From the NCBI RefSeq assembly GCF_012276985.1, contig NZ_JAAXMM010000006.1, positions 186,001 through 250,000 of the forward strand: a stretch of DNA of 64,000 nt, given 5' to 3'. The position numbers and the translations under genes were made by a program. The notes under the pieces are model-generated. The model did no database searches, was not told where the DNA came from, and saw only the letters and a list, made by a program, of their open reading frames with translations. How positions within the stretch are numbered: position 1 is the first letter of the stretch; each line of letters starts with the position of its first letter. The stretch is from Agrobacterium sp. a22-2 (GTDB taxonomy: Bacteria; Pseudomonadota; Alphaproteobacteria; Rhizobiales; Rhizobiaceae). This document shows positions 20,542-29,341 of the stretch, one piece after another.

Positions 20542-21435
20542 ATGATCGACAAGCTGGAATTCTTCATTGCGCTTGCCCGCGAACAGCATTTCGGCCGGGC
20601 TGCGGAAGAGTGCGGGATATCCCAGCCGACGCTTTCGGCCGCCATCCGGCAGCTTGAGGATCATCTGGGTGTGATGCTGGTGCAGCGTGGTTCGCGATAC
20701 CAGGGACTGACGCCGGAAGGCCAGCGGGTGCTGGAATGGGCGCGGCGTATCGTCGGCGATACCAGAACCATGCGCGAAGAGATGCGGGCCGCAAGAAAGG
20801 GTCTGGCTGGGCATATTCGCATTGCCGTCATCCCGACGGCGCTCGCCATGGTGCCGCGCATTACCGAGCCGTTTCAGAACAAGCATCCGGATGTCACTTT
20901 CTCGGTCAGCTCGCGCACCTCGCTGCAGGTGCTGAGCCTTCTCGAAAATCTCGAGATCGATGCCGGTATCACCTATCTCGACAATGAGCCGCTCGGCCGT
21001 GTGACATCGGTGCCGCTCTATGCCGAACGATATCATCTCATCGCCGCTGCCGGCACGCCGCTTGCGGATCGTCAAGCGGTGACCTGGCGCGAGGTCGCCG
21101 GTCTTCGGCTTTGCCTATTGACGGCGGACATGCAAAATCGCCGAATCATCAACCAGCATATGACGGAAGCGGGCGTCGCACCCAAGCCAACGCTGGAATC
21201 CAATTCGATGATCGTGCTGTTCTCGCATATTCGAACCGGCAGCTGGGCGTCGATCATGCCCAGGAATGTGGCTGAATCCTTTGGCTTTTCCGCCGAGATT
21301 CGCATGATCCCGATCGTCGAGCCGGAGGCGGAGCATCTGGTCGGACTGGTCGCGACCCATCGTGAGCCGTTTACGCCGCTGGTCTCGGCACTGCTGCATG
21401 AGGCGCGCCGGCTCGTCGAAATCCAGGCTTTTTGA
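20542..21435 (+). CDS. LysR-family regulator upstream of the fds operon (FdsR-like)
   Basis: This is a 297-residue LysR-type regulator. Its N-terminal helix-turn-helix has HFGRAAEECGISQPTLSAAIRQLE, followed by the linker helix and a two-lobed effector domain (HIRIAVIPTALAM...). It is encoded just upstream of and in the same direction as fdsG, the usual position of the formate dehydrogenase regulator in fds clusters. AGAGGGG precedes the ATG at 20542; a GTG at 20536 is less likely. It probably activates fds in response to formate; this is inferred from position. Candidate binding sites lie immediately after its stop codon. Confidence 0.88.
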   Translation: MIDKLEFFIALAREQHFGRAAEECGISQPTLSAAIRQLEDHLGVMLVQRGSRYQGLTPEGQRVLEWARRIVGDTRTMREEMRAARKGLAGHIRIAVIPTALAMVPRITEPFQNKHPDVTFSVSSRTSLQVLSLLENLEIDAGITYLDNEPLGRVTSVPLYAERYHLIAAAGTPLADRQAVTWREVAGLRLCLLTADMQNRRIINQHMTEAGVAPKPTLESNSMIVLFSHIRTGSWASIMPRNVAESFGFSAEIRMIPIVEPEAEHLVGLVATHREPFTPLVSALLHEARRLVEIQAF

Positions 21436-21469
21436 TAGTTTTTTTCTATCGCGTAACGGAACGCCGTTA
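21434..21469. promoter_or_regulatory. Candidate LysR-type operator upstream of fdsG
   Basis: Two inverted repeats lie back to back in the 193-base gap before fdsG. GATAG-N7-CTATC (21434-21450) contains the ATAG-N7-CTAT pattern seen at several LysR-family sites, and TAACGG-N4-CCGTTA (21454-21469) follows at once. The first overlaps the lysR stop codon. The T-rich loop and short stem make a terminator unlikely. Confidence 0.45.
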
Positions 21470-21628
21470 TTGACCAAAGTGCCGGCTCTCGGTCATCCTC
21501 CCGTCATATCAGCGGCTGATTGGCTGAGTTCCGGTCTTTGCGGGTGATTTAACACAATTTTCCGACTCGGTTCTTATACTTGCAGGCATTTCGCTGGTGC
21601 CATTCGTGTCGGTTTGGGAGGGCTGATC

Positions 21629-22108
21629 ATGAACATCCGATCGTCGATGGACGATATTCTATCGCGCACCCAGTCCATCATCGAGGACCTGCGGGACCTC
21701 GAAGGGCCTTTGCTGCCGATCCTTCACGAGATCCAACACACGTTCGGCTATGTGCCGGAAGCCGCCAAGCCGGTGATTGCCGAGGCCCTCAATCTGTCGC
21801 GGGCCGAAGTGCATGGGGTGGTGTCCTTCTACCATGATTTCCGCGATCATCCCTCCGGTCGCCACGTGTTGAAGCTCTGTCGGGCCGAGGCCTGCCAATC
21901 CGTCGGTGGCGACGCATTGGCGGTCTCCGCAAAGAGCAAGCTTGGCATCGACTGGCACGGCACGACGGCGGACGGCGCGGTGACGCTGGAGCCGGTCTAT
22001 TGTCTGGGGCTCTGTGCCTGTGCGCCGGCGGCGATGCTGGACGATGAGCTGCATGGACGGCTGGATGCCGACTGTCTGGGCGACCTGATTGCGGAGGCGC
22101 GCCGATGA
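21629..22108 (+). CDS. fdsG: NAD-dependent formate dehydrogenase, gamma subunit
   Basis: This 159-residue NuoE-like protein carries one [2Fe-2S] cluster. The four ligands are in LCRAEACQS and CLGLCACAP. It is the small electron-transfer subunit of the soluble molybdenum formate dehydrogenase, passing electrons with FdsB to NAD+. The ATG at 21629 follows GGGAGG and is preferred over a TTG at 21614. Its end overlaps fdsB by four bases (ATGA). Confidence 0.94.
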   Translation: MNIRSSMDDILSRTQSIIEDLRDLEGPLLPILHEIQHTFGYVPEAAKPVIAEALNLSRAEVHGVVSFYHDFRDHPSGRHVLKLCRAEACQSVGGDALAVSAKSKLGIDWHGTTADGAVTLEPVYCLGLCACAPAAMLDDELHGRLDADCLGDLIAEARR

Positions 22109-23661
22109 GCGTGACTGTTTTCGTTCCCCGCGATGCCGCAGCACTCGCCGTTGGCGCCGACAAGGTGGCGGCTGCCATTGCACGCGAAGCGCAAGCCCGC
22201 GGCCTGGATGTAACGCTGGTGCGCAACGGATCGCGCGGCCTGCTGTGGCTGGAAACCCTGGTGGAAGTGCGCACCGAGCACGGTCGTGTGGCCTACGGCC
22301 CCGTGAAGCCGTCCGACGTTCCCGGTCTTTTCGATGCCGGCTTCCTTGAGGGCGCGACCCATGCGCTCTGTCATGGCGAAACCAAGGATATCCCGTTTCT
22401 GAAGAACCAGACACGGCTGACCTTCGCGCGCTGTGGCGTGACGGATCCATTGTCGCTTGAGGATTACCGGCGCTACCAGGGTCTGACGGGTCTTGCCCGG
22501 GCTGTTGCCATGGCGCCGGCTGAGATCGTCAAGGAGGTCATCGACAGCGGCCTGCGTGGCCGCGGGGGCGCAGGCTTTCCGACCGGCATCAAGTGGAAGA
22601 CGGTGGCCGATGCGCCCGGTGACCGCAAATATATCGTCTGCAATGCCGACGAGGGCGATAGCGGCACCTTTGCCGACCGGATGATCATGGAAGGCGATCC
22701 CTTCGTGCTGATCGAGGGTATGGCGATTGCCGGCCTGGCGACGGGCGCCACCAAGGGCTATGTCTATACGCGCTCTGAATATCCGCATGCGATCGAGACC
22801 ATGGAAGCGGCGATCCTGATCGCCCGCGACGCTGGCATTCTCGGCTCATCGGTGCTGGGTTCAGGCAGGGCTTTCGACATGGAAGTGCGCACCGGCGCCG
22901 GCGCCTATGTCTGCGGCGAAGAGACCTCGCTGCTCAACAGCTTGGAGGGCAAGCGCGGCATCGTGCGGGCCAAGCCGCCTCTGCCGGCGCTGCAGGGCCT
23001 GTTCGGCTGTCCGACCGTGGTCAACAACGTCATGTCGCTGGCCTCCATTCCGGTCATCATGGACCGCGGCGCCGCCTTCTATCGCGACTTCGGCGTCGGC
23101 CGGTCGCATGGCACGATCCCGATCCAGCTGGCCGGCAATATCAAGCATGGCGGCCTGTACGAGACGGCCTTCGGCGTGACGCTCGGCGAGCTGATCAACG
23201 ACATCGGCGGCGGCACGCTCTCGGGTCGTCCGGTCAAGGCCGTGCAGGTCGGCGGGCCGCTGGGCGCCTATTTTCCGACCTCGCTGTTCGACACGGTGTT
23301 CGACTACGAGGCCTTTGCGGCGCGCGACGGTCTGATCGGTCATGCCGGCATCGTGGTGTTTGACGACAGCGCCGACATGCTGAAGCAGGCGCGTTTCGCC
23401 ATGGAATTCTGCGCCGTCGAGAGCTGCGGCAAGTGCACGCCCTGCCGCATCGGCTCGACGCGTGGCGTCGAGGTGGTGGACCGCATCGGCCAGGGTATCG
23501 AGGTGGACAAGAACAAGGCTTTGCTGACCGATCTTTGCCAGACGATGAAATTCGGTTCGCTCTGCGCGCTGGGTGGTTTCACGCCCTATCCGGTCATGAG
23601 CGCCATGACCCATTTCCCGGAGGATTTCGCTCCGGCACCGATGGTGGAGGCGGCGGAATGA
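22105..23661 (+). CDS. fdsB: NAD-dependent formate dehydrogenase, beta subunit
   Basis: This 518-residue NuoF-like diaphorase subunit has an N-terminal thioredoxin-like domain (1-120) without cluster cysteines, then the FMN/NADH-binding region with GRGGAGFPTGIKWK and CNADEGDSGTFADR, and the C-terminal [4Fe-4S] ligands ESCGKCTPCRIG plus a later Cys (GSLCALGGF). It binds FMN and reduces NAD+ with electrons from formate. The start overlaps fdsG and the stop overlaps the DUF4287 gene, showing a tightly coupled operon. Confidence 0.96.
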   Translation: MSVTVFVPRDAAALAVGADKVAAAIAREAQARGLDVTLVRNGSRGLLWLETLVEVRTEHGRVAYGPVKPSDVPGLFDAGFLEGATHALCHGETKDIPFLKNQTRLTFARCGVTDPLSLEDYRRYQGLTGLARAVAMAPAEIVKEVIDSGLRGRGGAGFPTGIKWKTVADAPGDRKYIVCNADEGDSGTFADRMIMEGDPFVLIEGMAIAGLATGATKGYVYTRSEYPHAIETMEAAILIARDAGILGSSVLGSGRAFDMEVRTGAGAYVCGEETSLLNSLEGKRGIVRAKPPLPALQGLFGCPTVVNNVMSLASIPVIMDRGAAFYRDFGVGRSHGTIPIQLAGNIKHGGLYETAFGVTLGELINDIGGGTLSGRPVKAVQVGGPLGAYFPTSLFDTVFDYEAFAARDGLIGHAGIVVFDDSADMLKQARFAMEFCAVESCGKCTPCRIGSTRGVEVVDRIGQGIEVDKNKALLTDLCQTMKFGSLCALGGFTPYPVMSAMTHFPEDFAPAPMVEAAE

Positions 23662-23885
23662 GCGAGGCTGCGAAAGTCAAAGGCCCGGCATCCTATTTTC
23701 CGTCGATCGAGAAGACTTATGGTCAGCCGATCGCGCATTGGAAGACGCTGGTCCGCGGTCAATCAGGCATGACGCATATGCAGATCGTCAATTGGCTGAA
23801 GCAGGAGCATGCCCTGGGACATGGTCATGCCAATGCGCTGGTTGCCGATACGCTTGCCGAAACGAAACGTGGTGAAGGGGCCTGA
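23658..23885 (+). CDS. DUF4287 domain-containing protein embedded in the fds operon
   Basis: This is a 75-residue soluble protein. The pattern KGPASYFPSIEKTYGQP, HWKTLV and NWLKQEHALGHGHANALV matches small DUF4287 proteins, whose function is unknown. Its ATG overlaps the fdsB stop codon (ATGA) and it ends 42 bases before fdsA, so it is translated as part of the operon. The canonical order in Cupriavidus is fdsGBACD, with no such gene. A role in assembly or regulation of the enzyme is possible but unproven. Confidence 0.85.
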   Translation: MSEAAKVKGPASYFPSIEKTYGQPIAHWKTLVRGQSGMTHMQIVNWLKQEHALGHGHANALVADTLAETKRGEGA

Positions 23886-23927
23886 GATGATGCGTCCTGC
23901 ACCCACCTTTTTCAAAGGAGCCTTCTG

Positions 23928-26807
23928 ATGGGTCTCGTTCCTGAAATCGACTTCGGCACGCCCGTGTCGCGTTCCGAAAAAACGGTGACGCTGACGATTG
24001 ACGGTCGGCAGGTGACCGTGCCGGAAGGCACGTCGGTGATGCGGGCCTCGATGGAGGCCGGTATCCAGGTGCCGAAACTCTGCGCCACCGACATGGTGGA
24101 CGCATTCGGCTCGTGCCGGCTCTGTCTGGTGGAGGTCGAAGGCCGCAACGGCACGCCGGCCTCTTGCACGACGCCGGTGATGGCCAATATGGTCGTCCAT
24201 ACCCAGACCGAGCGCCTGAAGCAGATCCGCAAGGGCGTGATGGAGCTTTATATCTCCGACCATCCGCTCGACTGCCTGACCTGCGCTGCCAATGGCGATT
24301 GCGAGCTGCAGGACATGGCCGGCGCCGTCGGTCTTCGCGATGTGCGTTACGGCTATGAAGGGGACAACCACGTCAAGGCGCGCGACACCGCCGGCATCAA
24401 TGCCAAGTGGATGCCGAAGGACGAGAGCAATCCTTACTTTACCTATGATCCCTCCAAATGCATCGTCTGTTCGCGGTGCGTGCGGGCCTGCGAGGAGGTC
24501 CAGGGCACGTTTGCGCTGACCATCGAGGGCCGTGGTTTCGACAGTCGCGTTTCGCCCGGCATGCACGAGAATTTCCTGGCCTCGGAATGCGTGTCCTGCG
24601 GCGCCTGCGTGCAGGCCTGCCCGACCGCGACGCTCACCGAAAAGTCGGTGATATCAATCGGCCAGCCGGAGCATTCGGTCGTGACCACCTGCGCCTATTG
24701 CGGCGTCGGCTGTTCCTTCAAGGCGGAAATGCGCGGCGAGGAGCTGGTGCGCATGGTGCCGTGGAAGGACGGCAAGGCCAATCGCGGCCATTCCTGCGTC
24801 AAGGGCCGCTTCGCCTATGGCTATTCCAGCCACAAGGACCGCATTCTCAACCCGATGATCCGCGAAAAGATCTCCGATCCCTGGCGCGAAGTGAGCTGGG
24901 AAGAGGCCTATGCGCATGTGGCCTCCGAGTTCCGCCGCATCCAGTATCAATACGGCAGGGACTCGATCGGCGGCATCACCTCGTCGCGCTGCACCAATGA
25001 GGAAACCTTCCTGGTGCAGAAGCTGGTCCGCGCCGGCTTCGGCAACAACAATGTCGATACCTGCGCCCGCGTCTGCCATTCGCCGACCGGTTACGGTCTC
25101 GGCCAGGCCTTCGGCACCTCAGCCGGAACCCAGGATTTCGACAGCGTCGAGCATTCCGACGTGGTGATCGTGATCGGTGCCAATCCGACGGATGGTCATC
25201 CGGTGTTCGGGTCGCGGCTGAAGAAGCGGCTGCGCCAGGGCGCCAAGCTGATCGTCATCGATCCGCGCCGCACCGATCTGGTCAAGAGCCCGCATATCGA
25301 GGCCGCCTTCCACCTGCCGCTGAAGCCCGGCACCAATGTCGCCGTGATGACGGCGCTGGCGCATGTCATCGTCACCGAAGGCCTGTTCAACGAGGCCTTC
25401 ATCCGCGAGCGTTGCGACTGGTCGGAATTCGAGGATTGGGCAGGGTTCGTCTCCGAACCGCAGCACAGCCCGGAAGAGACGGAGAAATTCACCGGTGTGC
25501 CAGCGGAAGAGCTGCGCGGTGCGGCCCGGCTGTTTGCCCGGGGCGGCAATGGTGCGATCTACTACGGTCTTGGCGTCACCGAGCATAGCCAGGGCTCGAC
25601 CACCGTCATGGCGATCGCCAATCTCGCCATGGTGACCGGCAATATCGGTCGTCCGGGCGTCGGCGTGAATCCGCTGCGCGGCCAGAACAATGTGCAGGGT
25701 TCCTGCGACATGGGCTCCTTCCCGCACGAACTGCCGGGCTACCGGCACGTCTCGGACGATGCGACCCGCGAGACCTTCGAGAAGCTGTGGGGCGTGACGC
25801 TTAGCAACGAACCGGGTCTGCGCATTCCCAATATGCTGGATGCGGCCGTCGACGGCTCGTTCAAGGGCATTTATATCCAGGGCGAGGACATCCTGCAGTC
25901 CGACCCCGATACAAAACATGTCTCGGCCGGTCTTGCCGCCATGGAATGCGTCGTCGTGCACGACCTCTTCCTCAACGAGACGGCGAACTACGCCCATGTC
26001 TTCCTGCCGGGCTCCACCTTCCTGGAAAAGGACGGCACCTTCACCAATGCCGAACGGCGCATCAACCGCGTCCGCAAGGTGATGAGCCCGAAGAACGGCT
26101 ATGCCGACTGGGAAGTGACCCAGAAGCTCGCCCAGGCCATGGGACTGAACTGGGCCTACCAGCATCCGTCCGAGATCATGGATGAAATCGCCGCCACGAC
26201 GCCGAGCTTCGCCAATGTCTCTTACGACTACCTGGAAAAGATGGGCTCCGTGCAGTGGCCCTGCAACGAGGCCCATCCGGAAGGCTCGCCGATCATGCAT
26301 GTCGACGGCTTCGTGCGCGGCAAGGGCAAGTTCATCCGTACGGAATATGTGGCGACGGATGAGCGCACCGGCCCGCGCTTCCCGCTGCTGCTGACCACGG
26401 GTCGCATCCTGTCTCAGTATAATGTCGGCGCGCAGACGCGTCGGACGGAGAATGTGGTGTGGCATGCGGAGGATCGCCTGGAGATCCATCCGCACGATGC
26501 CGAACAGCGCGGCATCAAGGATGGCGACTGGGTGAAGCTGGCCAGCCGGGCGGGCGAGACGACACTGCGGGCGTTGACCACCGACCGCGTGGCGCCGGGC
26601 GTGATCTACACTACCTTCCACCATCCCGAAACGCAGGCGAACGTCATCACGACGGACTATTCGGACTGGGCGACCAATTGCCCGGAATACAAGGTGACCG
26701 CCGTTCAGGTGAGCCCGTCCAATGGTCCTTCCAACTGGCAGCAGGATTACGAGGAACTGTCGAGGCAGTCCCGCCGGATCGCCGGCAAGCTGGAGGCGGC
26801 GGAATAG
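23928..26807 (+). CDS. fdsA: NAD-dependent formate dehydrogenase, catalytic alpha subunit
   Basis: This 959-residue molybdenum subunit begins with an NuoG-like N-terminal part: [2Fe-2S] ligands (GSCRLCLVEVEG), a His-Cys3 [4Fe-4S] site (HPLDCLTCAANGDCELQ) and two ferredoxin-type clusters (CIVCSRCVRACE, CVSCGACVQACP). The molybdopterin domain follows, opening with CAYCGVGC. Cys383 in RVCHSPTGYG is the molybdenum ligand, so it is a Cys and not a selenocysteine enzyme, and His384 follows as in characterised FdsA. It oxidises formate to CO2 in the cytoplasm and feeds FdsB. AAAGGAG precedes the ATG. Confidence 0.97.
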   Translation: MGLVPEIDFGTPVSRSEKTVTLTIDGRQVTVPEGTSVMRASMEAGIQVPKLCATDMVDAFGSCRLCLVEVEGRNGTPASCTTPVMANMVVHTQTERLKQIRKGVMELYISDHPLDCLTCAANGDCELQDMAGAVGLRDVRYGYEGDNHVKARDTAGINAKWMPKDESNPYFTYDPSKCIVCSRCVRACEEVQGTFALTIEGRGFDSRVSPGMHENFLASECVSCGACVQACPTATLTEKSVISIGQPEHSVVTTCAYCGVGCSFKAEMRGEELVRMVPWKDGKANRGHSCVKGRFAYGYSSHKDRILNPMIREKISDPWREVSWEEAYAHVASEFRRIQYQYGRDSIGGITSSRCTNEETFLVQKLVRAGFGNNNVDTCARVCHSPTGYGLGQAFGTSAGTQDFDSVEHSDVVIVIGANPTDGHPVFGSRLKKRLRQGAKLIVIDPRRTDLVKSPHIEAAFHLPLKPGTNVAVMTALAHVIVTEGLFNEAFIRERCDWSEFEDWAGFVSEPQHSPEETEKFTGVPAEELRGAARLFARGGNGAIYYGLGVTEHSQGSTTVMAIANLAMVTGNIGRPGVGVNPLRGQNNVQGSCDMGSFPHELPGYRHVSDDATRETFEKLWGVTLSNEPGLRIPNMLDAAVDGSFKGIYIQGEDILQSDPDTKHVSAGLAAMECVVVHDLFLNETANYAHVFLPGSTFLEKDGTFTNAERRINRVRKVMSPKNGYADWEVTQKLAQAMGLNWAYQHPSEIMDEIAATTPSFANVSYDYLEKMGSVQWPCNEAHPEGSPIMHVDGFVRGKGKFIRTEYVATDERTGPRFPLLLTTGRILSQYNVGAQTRRTENVVWHAEDRLEIHPHDAEQRGIKDGDWVKLASRAGETTLRALTTDRVAPGVIYTTFHHPETQANVITTDYSDWATNCPEYKVTAVQVSPSNGPSNWQQDYEELSRQSRRIAGKLEAAE

Positions 26808-26820
26808 GGGCTTAGTCGCT

Positions 26821-27639
26821 ATGAAGACCTCCACATCCGTTCGCGAGCTACAGTTCCGCCACGGCACCGTGACGCCGGGTAGCCGGATCGTTCCTGAAGA
26901 AGTGCCGATCGCCTTTTCGTTTGGCGGCAGTACCCATGCGGTGATGATGGCTTCGCCGGCGGATCTCAAGGATTTCGCTGTCGGTTTCTGTTTGACCGAA
27001 GGGATCATCGGCGCGCGCGAGGAGATCGACACTATCGAGGTTGTCGCGGCCGGTGACGGCGTGGATGTGCAGATCGGCCTTGTCGATTCCAGCGCCGAGG
27101 CGCTGACATCCCGTCGCCGTCAGATGGCCGGCCCGGTCGGCTGCGGGCTTTGCGGCATCGAATCGATCGAGCAGGCGGTGCGGGTGGTGCGCGAACTGCC
27201 GGAACATGGTTTGGGTCTCACGCCGGCCGATGTCGTCGATGCGGTTCACCTGCTGGGGTTGGCACAGGTTCTGAACCGTGAGACGCGCGCCGTTCATGGC
27301 GCCGGCTTTTTTGTTCCCGGCACCGGCCTTGTCGCGATGCGCGAGGATGTCGGCCGGCACAATGCGCTCGACAAACTTGTCGGCGCGGTGCTGCGCGGCG
27401 GCCATGCGGGCAGCGCCGGTGCGGTGGTGGTCACCAGCCGGCTATCGGTCGAGATGGTACAGAAGGCGGCCATGCTCGGCAGTCCGGTGCTGATTGCCAT
27501 TTCCGCCCCGACGGCGCTGGCCATCCGCACGGCCGAGGCCGCCAACATGACCCTTGTCGCGATCGCCCGCGGCGAGGAATTCGAAATCTTCACCAGACCC
27601 GAACGCATCCAGGCCGGAGCCGTATCCGATGTCGCATGA
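26821..27639 (+). CDS. fdhD: Formate dehydrogenase accessory sulfurtransferase FdhD (FdsC)
   Basis: This 272-residue protein has the FdhD landmarks: the sulfur-carrying motif GCGLCGIES (Cys-X2-Cys), the N-terminal PIAFSFGGSTHAVMMASP and VGRHNALDKLVGA. It transfers sulfur from the cysteine desulfurase to the molybdenum cofactor of the formate dehydrogenase; in Rhodobacter capsulatus the equivalent FdsC binds the cofactor. The ATG at 26821 lies 13 bases after fdsA. Its end overlaps fdsD by 11 bases. Confidence 0.95.
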   Translation: MKTSTSVRELQFRHGTVTPGSRIVPEEVPIAFSFGGSTHAVMMASPADLKDFAVGFCLTEGIIGAREEIDTIEVVAAGDGVDVQIGLVDSSAEALTSRRRQMAGPVGCGLCGIESIEQAVRVVRELPEHGLGLTPADVVDAVHLLGLAQVLNRETRAVHGAGFFVPGTGLVAMREDVGRHNALDKLVGAVLRGGHAGSAGAVVVTSRLSVEMVQKAAMLGSPVLIAISAPTALAIRTAEAANMTLVAIARGEEFEIFTRPERIQAGAVSDVA

Positions 27640-27862
27640 CCAGACCACAGATAAACTGATCCGCATGGCGAACCAGATCGCCACCTTCTTCCTGTCGCAG
27701 CCTGAGGCGGTGCGCGTCGATGGGGTGGCCAACCATATCAACAAGTTCTGGGAGGCGCGCATGCGCCGCCAGTTCTTCGACCATGTCGACAAGGGCGGCG
27801 AGGGACTGTTGCCGCTGGTGATGGAGGCCGCGCAGAAGATCAAGCGGCCGGTTGCGGCCTAG
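27629..27862 (+). CDS. fdsD: Formate dehydrogenase subunit delta
   Basis: This 77-residue protein matches FdsD: DKLIRMANQIATFF, VANHINKFWEARMR and a C-terminal GLLPLVMEAA. FdsD is needed for a stable active enzyme in R. capsulatus. The ATG at 27629 lies inside the end of fdhD. It is the last gene of the fds operon; no terminator hairpin is evident in the 87 bases after it. Confidence 0.92.
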   Translation: MSHDQTTDKLIRMANQIATFFLSQPEAVRVDGVANHINKFWEARMRRQFFDHVDKGGEGLLPLVMEAAQKIKRPVAA

Positions 27863-27949
27863 CGACCCGAAGCCTCCGTATCACTTTGGCGTTTCGCCTT
27901 GCCTTCTGCTATGCATGACCGACGTTGAACGAGGGGAGCGGGCGACACA

Positions 27950-29341
27950 GTGAGGGCAGAGACGGTACGCAAGATCCAGGTGAACGAACGGGATCCCGAA
28001 TTCGGACCCTGGCTGGCGCAGGCAAGCATTCTCGTCATCGATGACGAGCCTGGCATGCGCAATTTCCTGGTGCGAACGTTAGCGCCGCGCTGCAAGCGCA
28101 TCGAGGAAGCCGCCGATACGGAAGAGGCGTCGCGCAAGCTCGACCAGCACCATTTCGATGTGGTTATCCTCGACAATATCATGCCCGGCAAGAATGGCGT
28201 CGACTGGCTGATCGAGCAGCGGGCGATCGGCTTCTTCGCCGATGCGATCCTGATGACCGCCTATGCCGATCTGGAAACCGCCATCCGGGCGCTCAGGGCT
28301 GGTGCTGTCGATTTCGTGCTGAAACCGTTCCGTTCCAACCAGATCCTCAATGCCGTGGCGCGCTGTCTCGACCGCATGCGGCTGCAGCGGGAAAACTTCG
28401 TGCTGCGCTACGAGCTGAAGGCAACCGCCGATCATATCCTGCTGCGCGACAAGCTGATTGGTGGCTCCGCTGCCATCCAGCAGGTCCGTGACACCATTGC
28501 CCGGGTGGCTCCGCTGCCGACCACGGTGTTGCTGACGGGAGAGTCGGGGACCGGCAAGGAAGTGGCGGCGCGGTCGCTGCACACGCTGTCGGATCGCGCC
28601 GCCAAGCCCTTCGTGCCGGTCAATTGCGCGGCCATTCCGCCTGACGTGATCGAGTCCGAGCTGTTCGGCCATATCAAAGGCGCGTTTACCGGAGCTGAAG
28701 CGGCGCGCGAGGGGCTGTTTCTTCATGCCCAGGGCGGTACGCTCTTTCTCGACGAGATCGGCGAAATGCCGCCGGCGACCCAGTCGAAGCTGCTGCGCGT
28801 CATCGAGGACCGGCGGGTGCGGCCGGTGGGCGCCGAGCGCGAGGTTCCCGTCGACCTCAGGTTCATCTTCGCCACCAATGCCAATCTGGAAAAGCTGGTG
28901 CAGCAGGGGGCGTTCCGCGCCGATCTGTTCTACCGCATCAATGTGATGCGGCTGCAATTGCCGCCGCTTCGCGACCGGGACGGCGATGTGCTCGAACTCG
29001 CCAGCCTTTTCATGCACAAGCTGTCGCAACAGCTCGGTATGCCGCCGGTCGAGATCGACGCACGGGTGCGGGCCGGCCTCTCAAGTTATGAATGGCCCGG
29101 CAATGTCCGCGAGCTTCGCAACCTGATCGAACGGTCGCTGATTCTCGGCCGGTTTCCCGACGATCTGCAAGGTCAGCGCAGTCTGACCGCCACGGCGCCA
29201 GTGGGAACGCTGGAGGAGGTCGAGCGCCTGCATATCCTGGCGGTGCTTGACGAGACACGCGGCGATCGCGACGAGGCCGCCAGAAGGCTCGGCATCTCCC
29301 GCAAGACCATCGATCGAAAATTCGTCTCCTGGAATGGCTGA
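27950..29341 (+). CDS. Sigma-54-dependent response regulator (NtrC/DctD type)
   Basis: This 463-residue regulator has three parts. The receiver (about 25-145) has Asp31-Asp32 and phosphoacceptor Asp75 in VVILDNIMPG. The AAA+ domain has Walker A GESGTGKE, the sigma-54 contact loop GAFTGA and Walker B GTLFLDEIGE. The Fis-type helix-turn-helix at the C terminus reads EAARRLGISRKTIDRKF. A GTG start at 27950 is assigned. It overlaps the sensor kinase gene by eight bases, forming a cognate pair. A sigma-54 promoter and twin palindromes just downstream of the pair, before the OFA transporter gene, are its probable target. Confidence 0.93.
   Translation: MRAETVRKIQVNERDPEFGPWLAQASILVIDDEPGMRNFLVRTLAPRCKRIEEAADTEEASRKLDQHHFDVVILDNIMPGKNGVDWLIEQRAIGFFADAILMTAYADLETAIRALRAGAVDFVLKPFRSNQILNAVARCLDRMRLQRENFVLRYELKATADHILLRDKLIGGSAAIQQVRDTIARVAPLPTTVLLTGESGTGKEVAARSLHTLSDRAAKPFVPVNCAAIPPDVIESELFGHIKGAFTGAEAAREGLFLHAQGGTLFLDEIGEMPPATQSKLLRVIEDRRVRPVGAEREVPVDLRFIFATNANLEKLVQQGAFRADLFYRINVMRLQLPPLRDRDGDVLELASLFMHKLSQQLGMPPVEIDARVRAGLSSYEWPGNVRELRNLIERSLILGRFPDDLQGQRSLTATAPVGTLEEVERLHILAVLDETRGDRDEAARRLGISRKTIDRKFVSWNG

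Noticed and set aside
25060..25090. Possible selenocysteine in formate dehydrogenase
   Set aside because: The molybdenum ligand position is encoded as Cys (TGC at 25074); there is no in-frame TGA.
25119..27032. 637-codon minus-strand frame across fdsA
   Set aside because: Antisense shadow, His/Asp/Gly/Arg-rich composition typical of GC-rich complements.
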